From Curtobacterium sp. UNCCL20 (lineage in GTDB: Bacteria > Actinomycetota > Actinomycetes > Actinomycetales > Microbacteriaceae): DNA of 64,000 nucleotides. The position numbers and the translations under genes are program-made. The notes below the pieces were generated by a model. That model saw only the letters and a list, made by a program, of their open reading frames with translations, did not search any database and was not told the DNA's origin. Location: contig NZ_FNKG01000003.1 in assembly GCF_900101675.1 (NCBI RefSeq), forward strand, positions 483,598 to 547,597. The letters are read 5' to 3'. The stretch's first letter is position 1. Each line of letters starts with the position of its first letter. Below are positions 1-7,980 of this stretch, one piece after another.

Positions 1-127
1 GCCAGTCGCTCCGACACACCCCGGTCGCGGCGACCCCGACGACCACGCCGTCCTCGGGCGCGACGGGGTCCGGGAGCTCGATGATCGACGGCACGGACCC
101 GAACTGCTCGTACTGCACTGCGCGCAT
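1..127 (-). CDS. Zinc-dependent alcohol dehydrogenase, N-terminal fragment
   Basis: Only the first 42 codons are inside the window; the gene runs off the left edge. The reading begins MRAVQYEQFGSVPSIIELPD, and its last visible part contains GVCRSDW, where the Cys is the usual catalytic zinc ligand of the medium-chain (zinc) alcohol dehydrogenase N-terminal GroES-like domain. This family oxidises alcohols or polyols with NAD(P). The ATG at 127 is the only sensible start, with an AGGA stretch just upstream as a weak ribosome site. It is divergent from the acetyltransferase at 273. Substrate cannot be told from the fragment. Confidence 0.8.
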   Translation of the reverse strand, partial: MRAVQYEQFGSVPSIIELPDPVAPEDGVVVGVAATGVCRSDW

Positions 128-272
128 GGCGCCATCCTGGCAGACGGCAAGAGCCCGGACGGGCAGACCGGCGGGGTCCGCACTCCCCCACAGGCACCCT
201 GGCACGCCGGGAGTCCACAGATCGCGGATCGGCCGTTGTCCGGCCGCCAGGGCCTCCGCTTCACTGGTGGGC

Positions 273-713
273 ATGGACGGAATCCGCTTCTCCGACGATC
301 CCGACGACCTCGACGTCGACCGCGTGCACCACTGGCTCAGTGAGCAGTCGTACTGGGCGCGCGGCCGTGACCGTGCCACGCAGCTGGCGATCATCGCCGG
401 GTCCCGGAACTTCGGTGTGTACGACGACGCGACCGGGCAGCAGCTCGGGTACGCACGTGTGATCACCGACGGGGTCACCTTCGGCTGGCTCGCCGACGTC
501 TTCGTCGATCCCGGTTCACGGGGGCGGGGTGTGGGCGTCGCGCTGATCGAGGGCGTCACCGCGGCGATCGAGCCGCTCGGCCTCAAGCGGTTCGCCCTCT
601 TCACGGCGGATGCGCACGGCCTCTACGAGCGGTTCGGGTTCCGGCGGCTGCCCGATGCTGACGGCTGGATGATGCGGCCCGGCCCGGGGTTCGGGGGTGA
701 CTTCCACCCGTGA
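273..713 (+). CDS. GNAT family N-acetyltransferase
   Basis: A 146-residue single-domain protein of the GCN5-related N-acetyltransferase fold, predicted to move an acetyl group from acetyl-CoA to a small amine or protein amine. The acetyl-CoA loop is visible around residues 78-85 (DPGSRGRGVG, matching the R/Q-x-x-G-x-G/A motif A), followed by the helix ALIEGV and the C-terminal strand FALFTADAHGLYERFGF typical of this family. I place the start at 273 (MDGIRF), because the frame upstream to 81 encodes low-quality arginine- and proline-rich sequence and lacks family similarity. It stands alone, with a hairpin 58 bases after the stop. Substrate is unknown. Confidence 0.85.
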   Translation: MDGIRFSDDPDDLDVDRVHHWLSEQSYWARGRDRATQLAIIAGSRNFGVYDDATGQQLGYARVITDGVTFGWLADVFVDPGSRGRGVGVALIEGVTAAIEPLGLKRFALFTADAHGLYERFGFRRLPDADGWMMRPGPGFGGDFHP

Positions 714-770
714 TGCAGGACCCGGCGGACGACGCGTGTCGCGGGGTGCAGACGCGGGGACCGACGGTCG

Positions 771-802
771 GGAGGCCCGTGGCGGGGTCACCACGGGCCT
801 CC
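771..802. terminator. Hairpin of the CTGGAGGC family after the acetyltransferase
   Basis: Arms GGAGGCCCGTGG (771-782) and CCACGGGCCTCC (791-802) pair perfectly over 12 bases around an 8-base loop. No T-run follows, as is common in high-GC actinobacteria. It lies in the 273-base gap between the acetyltransferase and the ABC transporter operon. It is probably the acetyltransferase terminator and also belongs to the dispersed GCCTCCAG repeat family. The rest of the gap (803-986) shows no other recognisable element. Confidence 0.55.
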
Positions 803-986
803 AGTCCGTCTCCTGGTTGCGTCGAGACCACCTCCAGAAGCCGCCGTCCTCGGACGCGGGATGGTTTGTCCCCTCCGCGCGGGCCGATGTCCGGCCCGCG
901 CGAAGACCAGTAGAAGGAGAAGCAGGGGATGCGTCCGACGGTGGGCGCGGGATGGAGGCACGGTGTCCGGAGATCGCAGGAGCAGG

Positions 987-2387
987 ATGCGGACCAGGGC
1001 CACCACCGTCGGTTCCCTCGTGGTCGTCGGCCTGTTCCTGTCGGGCTGCGCGTCCGGCATCCAGCCCCGGGACGACAGCAAGGTCGACTACTCGACCGGT
1101 GCGCACCTCTCCGGCACGCTCGACGTGATGGGCTTCGGCCTCGGCGACGACGTCGCGAAGACCCGCGACCGCGATGCCCGGAAGGCCCTCGGCGGTGACG
1201 TCCGTGTCGCGATGGCCCAGGGTGCACTGGACACGCAGACGTTCCTGTCCGCGGTGGCCGCCGGCGATCCGCCGGACCTCGTCTACGCATCCCGCGACGA
1301 CGTCGGGTCCCTCGCGACGCAGGGAGCGCTCCTCCCCCTCGACCGGTGTCTCCGCGGGTCGGACACGGACACGTCACAGTTCCGCGAGACCGCGCTCGCC
1401 CAGGTCTCGCACGGCGGACACGTCTACGGCGTCCCGGAGTTCAACCAGCTCCAGGTCGCCATGGCGTCCACCGACCTGCTCGACCGCGCCGGGCTGACGA
1501 TGTCCGACGTGAACGGCTCGGACTGGACGGCGATGTCGGCCGCGAACGCGGCGATGACCCGGACGACCGGCAAGCGCCTCGACGTGCTCGGGGTGGACTC
1601 GAAGCTCCCGGACTTCTTCTGGCTCTGGACCCTCGCGAACGGCTCCAGCCCGATCTCGGCGGACGGTCGCACCGCGCAGCTCGACGACCCGGCGGTGGTC
1701 GAGGCCCTGCAGTACGCGGTGTCGCTGACGAAGCCGGCCGGCGGCTTCGGGCGTGTCAAGGCCGTCCGGGACGCCGCCGACCTGTTCGGCGAGGACAACC
1801 CGTTCGCGTCCGGCGCCCTCGGTGCCGAGCCGATGGACAACTGGTACGTCAACGTCCTCGAGGACGTGAGCCCCGACGTCCACCTGCAGTTCGACGCGTT
1901 CCGCGACCGTACGGGTGACCCGATCGCGTTCGCCGGCGGGAGCGCATGGGCGGTGCCGGTCAACGCCCGCGATCCGCAGCTCGCCTGCCGCTACGCCGTG
2001 ACCATGACGAGCGTCGATGCCTGGCTCGACGCCGCGGAGGCGCGGATCCGCGAAGGCGACGCGTCCGACAAGCAGTTCACGGGCCTCCTGACCGCGAACC
2101 GCGTCGCGGACGCGCGGATCGAACGCTTGGCGCTCGATCAGGCGGCGGACCAGGGTCGCGCGTCGGACGACCAGTGGGTGCAGGCCGTGCGCGCGATCTA
2201 CACGGCCAACGACCACGCCGTCTCGGCACCGGCCAACCCGGCGGCGGCGGAGTTCGCGAAGGCCTGGCAGGACGGCGTGAACAGCGTGCTGAACGGGCAG
2301 GCGACACCGGAGGCGGCGATGCACCGGGCGCAGCGGGTCGCGCAGCAGGCGCTCGACGACGCCTGGGCTGAGGAAGGACGACGATGA
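987..2387 (+). CDS. Extracellular solute-binding lipoprotein of a CUT1-type sugar ABC importer
   Basis: A 466-residue lipoprotein. Residues 1-21 are a short signal peptide ending in the lipobox LSGC, so Cys21 is expected to be lipidated and the mature protein held on the outer face of the membrane. The rest looks like a family 1 solute-binding protein: a PPDLVYASRD segment, the hinge region VYGVPEFNQLQVAM, and FAGGSAWAVPVNARDP near residue 315. The start is the ATG at 987, which directly precedes the signal peptide and has AGGAG upstream. It overlaps the first permease by four bases (ATGA), so the three genes form one operon. Substrate is probably a sugar or glycoside, but nothing here identifies it. 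Confidence 0.88.
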   Translation: MRTRATTVGSLVVVGLFLSGCASGIQPRDDSKVDYSTGAHLSGTLDVMGFGLGDDVAKTRDRDARKALGGDVRVAMAQGALDTQTFLSAVAAGDPPDLVYASRDDVGSLATQGALLPLDRCLRGSDTDTSQFRETALAQVSHGGHVYGVPEFNQLQVAMASTDLLDRAGLTMSDVNGSDWTAMSAANAAMTRTTGKRLDVLGVDSKLPDFFWLWTLANGSSPISADGRTAQLDDPAVVEALQYAVSLTKPAGGFGRVKAVRDAADLFGEDNPFASGALGAEPMDNWYVNVLEDVSPDVHLQFDAFRDRTGDPIAFAGGSAWAVPVNARDPQLACRYAVTMTSVDAWLDAAEARIREGDASDKQFTGLLTANRVADARIERLALDQAADQGRASDDQWVQAVRAIYTANDHAVSAPANPAAAEFAKAWQDGVNSVLNGQATPEAAMHRAQRVAQQALDDAWAEEGRR

Positions 2388-3355
2388 CCACGATCCGGAC
2401 CGGCCGACGGGCGCGCACCGACCAGTCGGGGACGCCGCCCCTCCGCACCGGCGTGCGCCGCCGCCGACGTCGCGAAGCAACGAGTGCCCTGCTCTTCATC
2501 AGCCCCTGGATCATCGGGTTCCTGGTGTTCACGCTCTGGCCGATCCTGCAGAGCGCGTGGCTGTCGATGACCGACTACGACGTGCTCCACGCCGCGCGGT
2601 GGGTCGGCTGGGACAACTACGTCGAGCTCTTCCAGGACCCCAAGGTCGCCCTCTCGCTCGGCAACACGGTCCTGTACACGGTGCTCGAGGTCCCCGCGCA
2701 CGTCCTCGTCTCCCTCGCACTCGCTCTGCTGCTCGCACGCGCCGGCCGCAGCTCGGGCTTCTTCCGCACCGTCTTCTTCCTGCCGAAGATGACGCCGGCG
2801 GTGGCCGTCGGTGCGCTCTTCCTCCTGGTCTTCAACGGGCAGGACGGGCTCGTCAACCGTGCGCTGGCGCTGGTCGGCATCGACGGGCCGGCGTGGACGA
2901 CCGACCCCGCCTGGGTCAAGCCGGGCCTCGTCCTGATGAGCCTCTGGACGGTGGGGGCGAGCGTCGTGATCTTCCTCGCCGCACTCCGAGCGGTCCCCTC
3001 CGACCTGCTCGAGGCCGCGACCCTCGACGGCGCGGGCCCCTGGCAGCGGACCCTCCGGGTGACGCTCCCCCTCATCAGCCCCAGCATCTTCTTCGTCACC
3101 GTGGTCACCACGATCGCGTCCTTCCAGACCTTCACGGAGTCGTACACGGCGTTCTTCGGCGCCTCGAGTTCGGCGTACGGCAACGACGCTGCGCTGTTCT
3201 ACGTGATCTACCTGTTCCAGCAGGGGTTCGAGTACCTGCACATGGGCTTCGCCTCCGCGATGGCGTGGGTGCTCTTCCTCGTGATCCTCGCGGTCACGAT
3301 CGTCCAGATCCGCGTCTCCCGACGCCTGGTCCACTACGAAGCGGGTGACGCATGA
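2384..3355 (+). CDS. Sugar ABC transporter permease (MalF-like)
   Basis: A 323-residue membrane permease with a basic N-terminus (a run of Arg near residues 25-30), then about six membrane segments starting at ALLFISPWIIGFLVF. The EAA loop that docks the ATPase is visible as EAATLDGAGPWQRTLRVTLP near residue 215. It is the first of two permeases that would form the membrane channel for the lipoprotein encoded just upstream. It overlaps the genes on both sides by four bases, implying translational coupling. No ATPase gene is present; Gram-positive CUT1 importers often share one MsmX-type ATPase encoded elsewhere. Confidence 0.9.
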   Translation: MTTIRTGRRARTDQSGTPPLRTGVRRRRRREATSALLFISPWIIGFLVFTLWPILQSAWLSMTDYDVLHAARWVGWDNYVELFQDPKVALSLGNTVLYTVLEVPAHVLVSLALALLLARAGRSSGFFRTVFFLPKMTPAVAVGALFLLVFNGQDGLVNRALALVGIDGPAWTTDPAWVKPGLVLMSLWTVGASVVIFLAALRAVPSDLLEAATLDGAGPWQRTLRVTLPLISPSIFFVTVVTTIASFQTFTESYTAFFGASSSAYGNDAALFYVIYLFQQGFEYLHMGFASAMAWVLFLVILAVTIVQIRVSRRLVHYEAGDA

Positions 3356-4341
3356 GCGCCGACACACTGCCTGGAGGCACGGCCTCCCCCGACACGACGG
3401 CCGGCGTCGGCCTGGGGCCGGTCCCACCCCGCTCGGTGCGAGCGGGTGCAGCCGGGATCGCTGGTACCGCGAGCGGTGCGGGTGCCCGCGCTGCGCGCCC
3501 GGACCACGAAGCCGGACGCGGCTGGCGTCGCGGCCTGACGATCGCAGCGCTCGTCGTCTGCGCGGTCGTGTTCCTCTACCCGTTCGCGTGGCTCGTGAGC
3601 GCGTCGTTCAAGCCCCGGAGTCAGGTCTTCGACAACGCGCTCATCCCGCGCACCTTCACGCTCGACAACTACGTCACGATCTGGCAGTCCGCGCCGATGG
3701 CGTTGTGGATCGCGAACACCCTCGTGGTGACCGTCCTCGCGACCGTCGCCGTCACGTTCACGTCCGCGATGGTGGCCTGGGGGTTCGCGTACTTCCGGTT
3801 CCGCGGGCGGAACCTGCTGTTCGGACTGGTGCTCGCCACGATGATGCTCCCCGGCGCCGTGACGATGATCCCGACCTTCATGATCTGGAACGCCCTCGGG
3901 CAGTCCGGAACGCTCACGCCGTTGTGGGCGGGCAACCTGTTCGGGTCCGCGTTCTACGTCTTCCTGCTCCGACAGTTCTTCCTCGGACTCCCCCGCGACA
4001 CCTTCGACGCGGCGACGGTCGACGGTGCCGGGAACTTCCGGGTGTTCTGGTCGGTCGCCCTGCCACTCTGCAAGCCCGCCCTCGTCGTCACCGCGCTGTT
4101 CGAGGCGCAGGCGAGCTGGACCGACCTGATGAAGCCGCTCATCTACCTTCGCGACTCCGCGACCTTCACCGTCCCCCGGGGGCTCAAGGCGATGGTCGAC
4201 CAGTTCGGCTTCGGCGGCGAGTTCCACTGGGAGCTCATCATCACCGCGTCCGTGATCACCACCGTGCCGATGATCATCCTGTTCTTCATCGGACAGCGGC
4301 AGTTCGTCGAGGGGATCGCCACGACCGGCGCGAAGGGCTGA
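3352..4341 (+). CDS. Sugar ABC transporter permease (MalG-like)
   Basis: A 329-residue second permease of the importer. The first 60 residues are a Gly/Ala/Pro-rich cytoplasmic tail, which contains a CCTGGAGGC motif at the DNA level. They are followed by about six membrane helices beginning near LTIAALVVCAVVFLYPFAW. The EAA loop reads DAATVDGAGNFRVFWSVALP. The C-terminus ends FIGQRQFVEGIATTGAKG, typical of MalG-type permeases. The ATG overlaps the previous stop by four bases. It is the last gene of the operon; the 65 bases after it hold a G-rich tract but no obvious terminator. Confidence 0.9.
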   Translation: MSADTLPGGTASPDTTAGVGLGPVPPRSVRAGAAGIAGTASGAGARAARPDHEAGRGWRRGLTIAALVVCAVVFLYPFAWLVSASFKPRSQVFDNALIPRTFTLDNYVTIWQSAPMALWIANTLVVTVLATVAVTFTSAMVAWGFAYFRFRGRNLLFGLVLATMMLPGAVTMIPTFMIWNALGQSGTLTPLWAGNLFGSAFYVFLLRQFFLGLPRDTFDAATVDGAGNFRVFWSVALPLCKPALVVTALFEAQASWTDLMKPLIYLRDSATFTVPRGLKAMVDQFGFGGEFHWELIITASVITTVPMIILFFIGQRQFVEGIATTGAKG

Positions 4342-4368
4342 GCCCTCCGCGCCGGTCGACGAACGTCC

Positions 4369-4406
4369 GGGCCGGGCCGGGGTCGGGGCCGGGGCCGGGG
4401 CCGGGG
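4369..4406. repeat. GGGGCC-type low-complexity tract (G-quadruplex candidate)
   Basis: About 38 bases made of GGGCC/GGGGCC/GGGGTC units with at least six G-runs of three to five on the plus strand, ending directly at the stop codon of the SDR gene. It lies between the convergent ABC permease and SDR genes. Such a tract can form a G-quadruplex on the plus strand and may vary in length by slippage. A terminator role is possible but not shown. Confidence 0.6.
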
Positions 4407-5087
4407 TCAGTACTCGACGCGACCCTCGCGGTCGTGGAACTCCCCCGTCGGTCCGTCCGCGCCGATCGTGGCCAGTGCCACCGTCGCGTCGGTCCCCTCG
4501 GTCACCGTCTGGTGCCCGCCGAACCCGTTGAACTCCGTCGCCGTGTACCCGGGGTCACTCGCGTTCACCCGGAACCCGGGCAGGTTCTTCGCGTACTGCA
4601 CCGTCAACGCGATGACGGCTGCCTTCGACGCCGCGTACGGGATCGACGGCACCGGGAACTCGTCACGGCCCGGCGTCGACAGCCACCGCGCGAAGCCCAC
4701 ACCCGAGGCGACGTTCACGATGACGGGGTTCGCGGACTCGCGCAGCAGCGGCAGCGCCGCCTGGGTCACCCGCACCACGCCGGTGACGTTCGTGTCGAGC
4801 ACGGAGCCGATCGCGGCCGCGTCGAGGTCGTCGACCCCGAACGAGGTCCCGAGGACCCCGGCGTTGTTCACCAGGACGTCGAGTTCGGGGATCTCCGCGA
4901 TCGCCCGGTCGACGCTCCCCTGGTCGGTGACGTCCAGCTGGACGACGTGGGCGCCGAGCGCACGGGCGTCGTCCCCACGGGCCGGGTCGCGCATCCCGGC
5001 GTACACGGTGTGCCCCGCCTCGATCAGGCGGCGGGCGGTCTCGAGCCCCAGGCTGCGGTTGGCTCCGGTGATGAGTGTCGTTGTCAT
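4407..5087 (-). CDS. SDR family NAD(P)-dependent oxidoreductase
   Basis: A 226-residue classical short-chain dehydrogenase. The N-terminal nucleotide-binding turn reads TGANRSLGLE (TGxxxGxG type), NNAGVLG follows at about residue 80, the catalytic Ser lies in NVASGVG near 130, and YAASK carries the catalytic Tyr and Lys near residue 158. The start is the ATG at 5087 (MTTTLITGA). The frame stays open far upstream but without homology. It is divergent from the XRE-family regulator at 5178 with a 90-base gap, an arrangement often seen for SDR/regulator pairs, so the regulator probably controls it. Substrate unknown. Confidence 0.9.
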   Translation of the reverse strand: MTTTLITGANRSLGLETARRLIEAGHTVYAGMRDPARGDDARALGAHVVQLDVTDQGSVDRAIAEIPELDVLVNNAGVLGTSFGVDDLDAAAIGSVLDTNVTGVVRVTQAALPLLRESANPVIVNVASGVGFARWLSTPGRDEFPVPSIPYAASKAAVIALTVQYAKNLPGFRVNASDPGYTATEFNGFGGHQTVTEGTDATVALATIGADGPTGEFHDREGRVEY

Positions 5088-5177
5088 GCCCCCACCATCC
5101 CGGTCCGGGGTCGGTTCCCCCAGGCACGGGTCGACAGTGGGACCACCAGTACCAGGAAGGCCTGGAGGCGCGGGGCG

Positions 5178-6029
5178 ATGATGGTGCACATGAGCGAGTT
5201 CGCGAGTGTGTTGCGTTCCTGGCGCGACCGGGTGCGTCCCGAAGAGGTCGGCCTCCCCGCGGGTCCCGGCCGACGGACCCCGGGTCTCCGACGCGAAGAG
5301 CTCGCTGCGCTCGCCGGAGTGAGCGTCGACTACGTGGTGCGGCTCGAGCAGGGCCGCGCCGAGAACCCGTCGGCGCAGCTGCTCGGTGCCCTCGCGACCG
5401 CGCTGCGGCTGACCGTGGCGGAACGTGACCACCTGTTCCGGGTCGCCGGGGCCGCGCCGCCGTCGCGTGGGATCGTCCCCCGGCACGTCACGCCCGGTGT
5501 GCAGCGCATCGTCGACCGGCTCGGCGACGTGCCGCTGGCGGTGTTCACGGCGACGCACGACATCGTCCTGTGGAACGACCTCTGGGCCGCGGTGAACGGC
5601 GACCCCGAGCAGTACTCCGGCATCGAGCGGAACCTCGTGTGGCGGCACTTCATGCACGGCCACGACGGCGTCGCGTGGGACGACGCCCACCAGGAGGACT
5701 TCTCGAGCGACCTCGCCGCCGACCTCCGCGCCGCCGTCGGACGCTACCCGGCCGACCGTGACCTCGCCGAGCTCGTCGCCCGCCTCCGTCGTGGGTCGTC
5801 CGAGTTCGAGCGGCGCTGGGACACCGGCCGGATCGCCGAGCACCGGGCCAGTCGGAAGACCGTGCACACGCCGGTCGGGCCGATCGAGATCGACTGCGAC
5901 GTGCTGAGCGTCCCTGGCGGTGACCTCAGGATCGTCGTCTACACCGTGGTGCCGGGCACGGAGGACGCGGCGAAGCTCGACCTCCTGCGGGTGACCGGGC
6001 TGCAGCAGTTCACCTCGGCTCCGTCCTGA
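5178..6029 (+). CDS. XRE-family helix-turn-helix regulator with MmyB-like ligand-binding domain
   Basis: About 283 residues. The N-terminal HTH carries the signature GRRTPGLRREELAALAGVS, followed by DYVVRLEQGR. The C-terminal half (TATHDIVLWNDLWAAVNGD, then NLVWRHFM) matches the MmyB-like domain that binds a fatty-acid-like ligand in this family. In-frame ATGs occur at 5178, 5181 and 5190. GGAGG at 5164-5168 is nine bases before 5178, so I use that one. That ribosome site is inside a GGCCTGGAGGCGCG copy of the dispersed repeat. It is divergent from the SDR gene, the likely target. Confidence 0.85.
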   Translation: MMVHMSEFASVLRSWRDRVRPEEVGLPAGPGRRTPGLRREELAALAGVSVDYVVRLEQGRAENPSAQLLGALATALRLTVAERDHLFRVAGAAPPSRGIVPRHVTPGVQRIVDRLGDVPLAVFTATHDIVLWNDLWAAVNGDPEQYSGIERNLVWRHFMHGHDGVAWDDAHQEDFSSDLAADLRAAVGRYPADRDLAELVARLRRGSSEFERRWDTGRIAEHRASRKTVHTPVGPIEIDCDVLSVPGGDLRIVVYTVVPGTEDAAKLDLLRVTGLQQFTSAPS

Positions 6030-6079
6030 TCTCCCGCGTCGCGTCTGCTCGGATCGCGGCGGCCCCGGTCAGCGACGGT

Positions 6080-7300
6080 TCAGACCGCGGTGAACACCAG
6101 CGACGCGTTCTGCCCGCCGAACCCGAACGAGTTGTTGAGCGCCGACCGCAGTCGAGCGGTGCGCGGGGCACCCGTGACGACGTCGAGGTCGATCGCCGGG
6201 TCCTGGTGCTGCAGGTTCAGGGTCGGCGGGACGACACCGGTCTCGATCGCCCGAAGCGACAGGATCGACTCGACCGCACCCGCGGCGCCGAACATGTGCC
6301 CGATCGCGCTCTTCGGTGCCGTGACGATCGCACTGCTGCCGACGGCCCGGTTGATGGCCGCGGCCTCGCCGACGTCCCCGACCGGCGTGCTGGTGGCGTG
6401 GGCGTTGACGTGGTCGATGTCCGCGCCGGTGAGCCCGGCCATCCGGATCGCCGCGGTCATCGCCCGTTCCTGCTCGCTGCCGTCGGCGAGCGGCGCCGTG
6501 ATGTGGTGCGCGTCCGAGGTGATCCCCCACCCGGCGAGCGTGCCGTGGGACCGCTGGGTCCGGGCGACGGCGTGGGACGCCCGCTCGAGGACGACGAACC
6601 CGGCGCCCTCGCCGAGCACGAACCCGCGCCGCGAGACGTCGAACGGGCGCGAGAGCGTCGCGGGGTCGTCGCCCTCGGGCTTGGCGAGTGCCTGGGACTG
6701 GGCGAACGAGGCCATCGTGACCGGGGTGACCGCGGCCTCGGTGCCACCGGCGATGACCACGTCGGCCTCGCCGGTCACGATCAACCGGGCTGCGACGGCG
6801 ATCGCCTCGGCACCGGACGCGCACGCCGACACCGTCGTGTAGGCACCCGCTCGGGCGCCGAACGCGATGCTGATCTGGGCGGCGGCTCCGTTGGCCATGA
6901 GCATCGGCACAGTACGGGGCGACACGCGCCGGGCCCCCGAGGTGCCGAGGACGTCGTGGGCGTCGAGGAGGGTCTCCACTCCCCCGATGCCCGTCCCGAC
7001 CACGACGGCGAGCCGGTCGCCCTCGACGCTCGGTGCACCGGCGTCGGCCCAGGCCTCTTCGGCGGCGACGAGGGCGAGCTGCTGGCTGCGGTCGAGGCGG
7101 TTCGCCCGCACCCGGCCGAGCGCGCCGTCGGCGTCGAGTGCGGCATCGGCCCCGACGCGGATCGGGACCTGGTCCCAGTGGGTGCCGGAGCGGTCGAGGA
7201 CGTGCACGCCGGAACGCCCTGCGACCAGGGCGTCCCAGAGGACGTCGACGCCGTGGCCGAACGGGGAGACCGCGCCGTAGCCGGTGATGGAGATGTCCAC
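6080..7300 (-). CDS. Beta-ketoacyl-ACP synthase (KAS II/FabF-like), stand-alone
   Basis: A 406-residue thiolase-fold condensing enzyme that would extend an acyl-ACP with malonyl-ACP. The catalytic triad is intact: Cys in VSACASGAEA (about 163), His in NAHATSTPVGD (about 300) and His in GHMFGAAGAVE (about 335); the C-terminal NNSFGFGGQNAS is also standard. The start is GTG at 7300 with AAGGAG upstream. No other fatty acid genes are near, so this is an extra KAS rather than part of the main fab cluster. It is divergent from a TetR regulator across an inverted-repeat operator and is probably repressed by it. Confidence 0.92.
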   Translation of the reverse strand: MDISITGYGAVSPFGHGVDVLWDALVAGRSGVHVLDRSGTHWDQVPIRVGADAALDADGALGRVRANRLDRSQQLALVAAEEAWADAGAPSVEGDRLAVVVGTGIGGVETLLDAHDVLGTSGARRVSPRTVPMLMANGAAAQISIAFGARAGAYTTVSACASGAEAIAVAARLIVTGEADVVIAGGTEAAVTPVTMASFAQSQALAKPEGDDPATLSRPFDVSRRGFVLGEGAGFVVLERASHAVARTQRSHGTLAGWGITSDAHHITAPLADGSEQERAMTAAIRMAGLTGADIDHVNAHATSTPVGDVGEAAAINRAVGSSAIVTAPKSAIGHMFGAAGAVESILSLRAIETGVVPPTLNLQHQDPAIDLDVVTGAPRTARLRSALNNSFGFGGQNASLVFTAV

Positions 7301-7313
7301 TCAAGACTCCTTC

Positions 7314-7349
7314 TTGTACGTTGAACAAGTTGAGTTGTACCACGTACAA
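7314..7349. promoter_or_regulatory. Inverted-repeat operator between the KAS and TetR genes
   Basis: TTGTACGT at 7314-7321 and ACGTACAA at 7342-7349 form a perfect 8-base inverted repeat 20 bases apart. Between them are further half sites (TTGAACAAG and TTGTACCACGTACAA, the latter itself nearly palindromic). The element fills the 56-base gap between the divergent starts at 7300 and 7357, exactly where a TetR repressor would control both genes. Binding by the neighbouring TetR protein is inferred. Confidence 0.75.
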
Positions 7350-7356
7350 TTCCGAC

Positions 7357-7959
7357 ATGGCAACCACGACCGAGGGACCGGGCACCGCCCGCGGCGCAGC
7401 GACCCGCGCGAAGATCCTCGCCGCCACGGCCGGCTTGCTCAGCGGTGCAGCCGCGCACGACGGCAGCGAGTCGCACCGCACCGTGACGGTCAGCGAGATC
7501 GCGCGCGCGGCCGGGGTCTACCCGAACCAGATCACCCACCACTTCGGCTCGAAGGACCGCCTGGTCCTCGACGCCGCGTTCGCGCTGTTCCTCCGTGACA
7601 CCACGCGGCTGCAGGCGTCCGGGCGCCGTGCACGGTCGGCGGAGGCGTTCCGCCAGGTCCTCGCGCGGACCGCTCTGGCGATGCCGTCGACCCTGCTCGT
7701 CGTGCGCGCGCTCGGGGCGGCCGGCGACGACGCAGCGCAGCGCGAGCGCGTGAGGCTCCTGCTGGCGGTGCTGTTCCGGCAGTCGGAGCGCTACCTCGAG
7801 CGGGTCGTCACGGAGCGCGGCTGGTCGAGCCCGAGCGGCGTCGGCCGCGACGCCCGGACGTTCTGGAGCGCCGTCTTCGGCGCGACGCTCCTCGCGGACG
7901 CCGGTGTCACCGGCGGTCCGTCCGACCTCGACCTGGCCGGCACCGTCTCCATCACCTGA
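7357..7959 (+). CDS. TetR family transcriptional regulator
   Basis: 200 residues. The N-terminal HTH region reads TVSEIARAAGVYPNQITHHF at residues 47-66, matching the TetR recognition helix pattern, followed by GSKDRLVLDAAF. The remainder is an all-helical ligand domain without a recognisable ligand class. The start at 7357 (MATTTEG) is preferred to the TTG at 7321, since the latter lies inside the operator. It is divergent from the KAS gene and is likely an autoregulating repressor sensing an acyl-type ligand. It converges on dhaM with a 21-base gap. Confidence 0.88.
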   Translation: MATTTEGPGTARGAATRAKILAATAGLLSGAAAHDGSESHRTVTVSEIARAAGVYPNQITHHFGSKDRLVLDAAFALFLRDTTRLQASGRRARSAEAFRQVLARTALAMPSTLLVVRALGAAGDDAAQRERVRLLLAVLFRQSERYLERVVTERGWSSPSGVGRDARTFWSAVFGATLLADAGVTGGPSDLDLAGTVSIT

Positions 7960-7980
7960 CCCGGCGACGGAACCAGGGGG

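Noticed and set aside
81..272. Upstream extension of the acetyltransferase to 81
   Set aside because: The added 64 residues are low-complexity, lie over the divergent dehydrogenase start and have no GNAT features.
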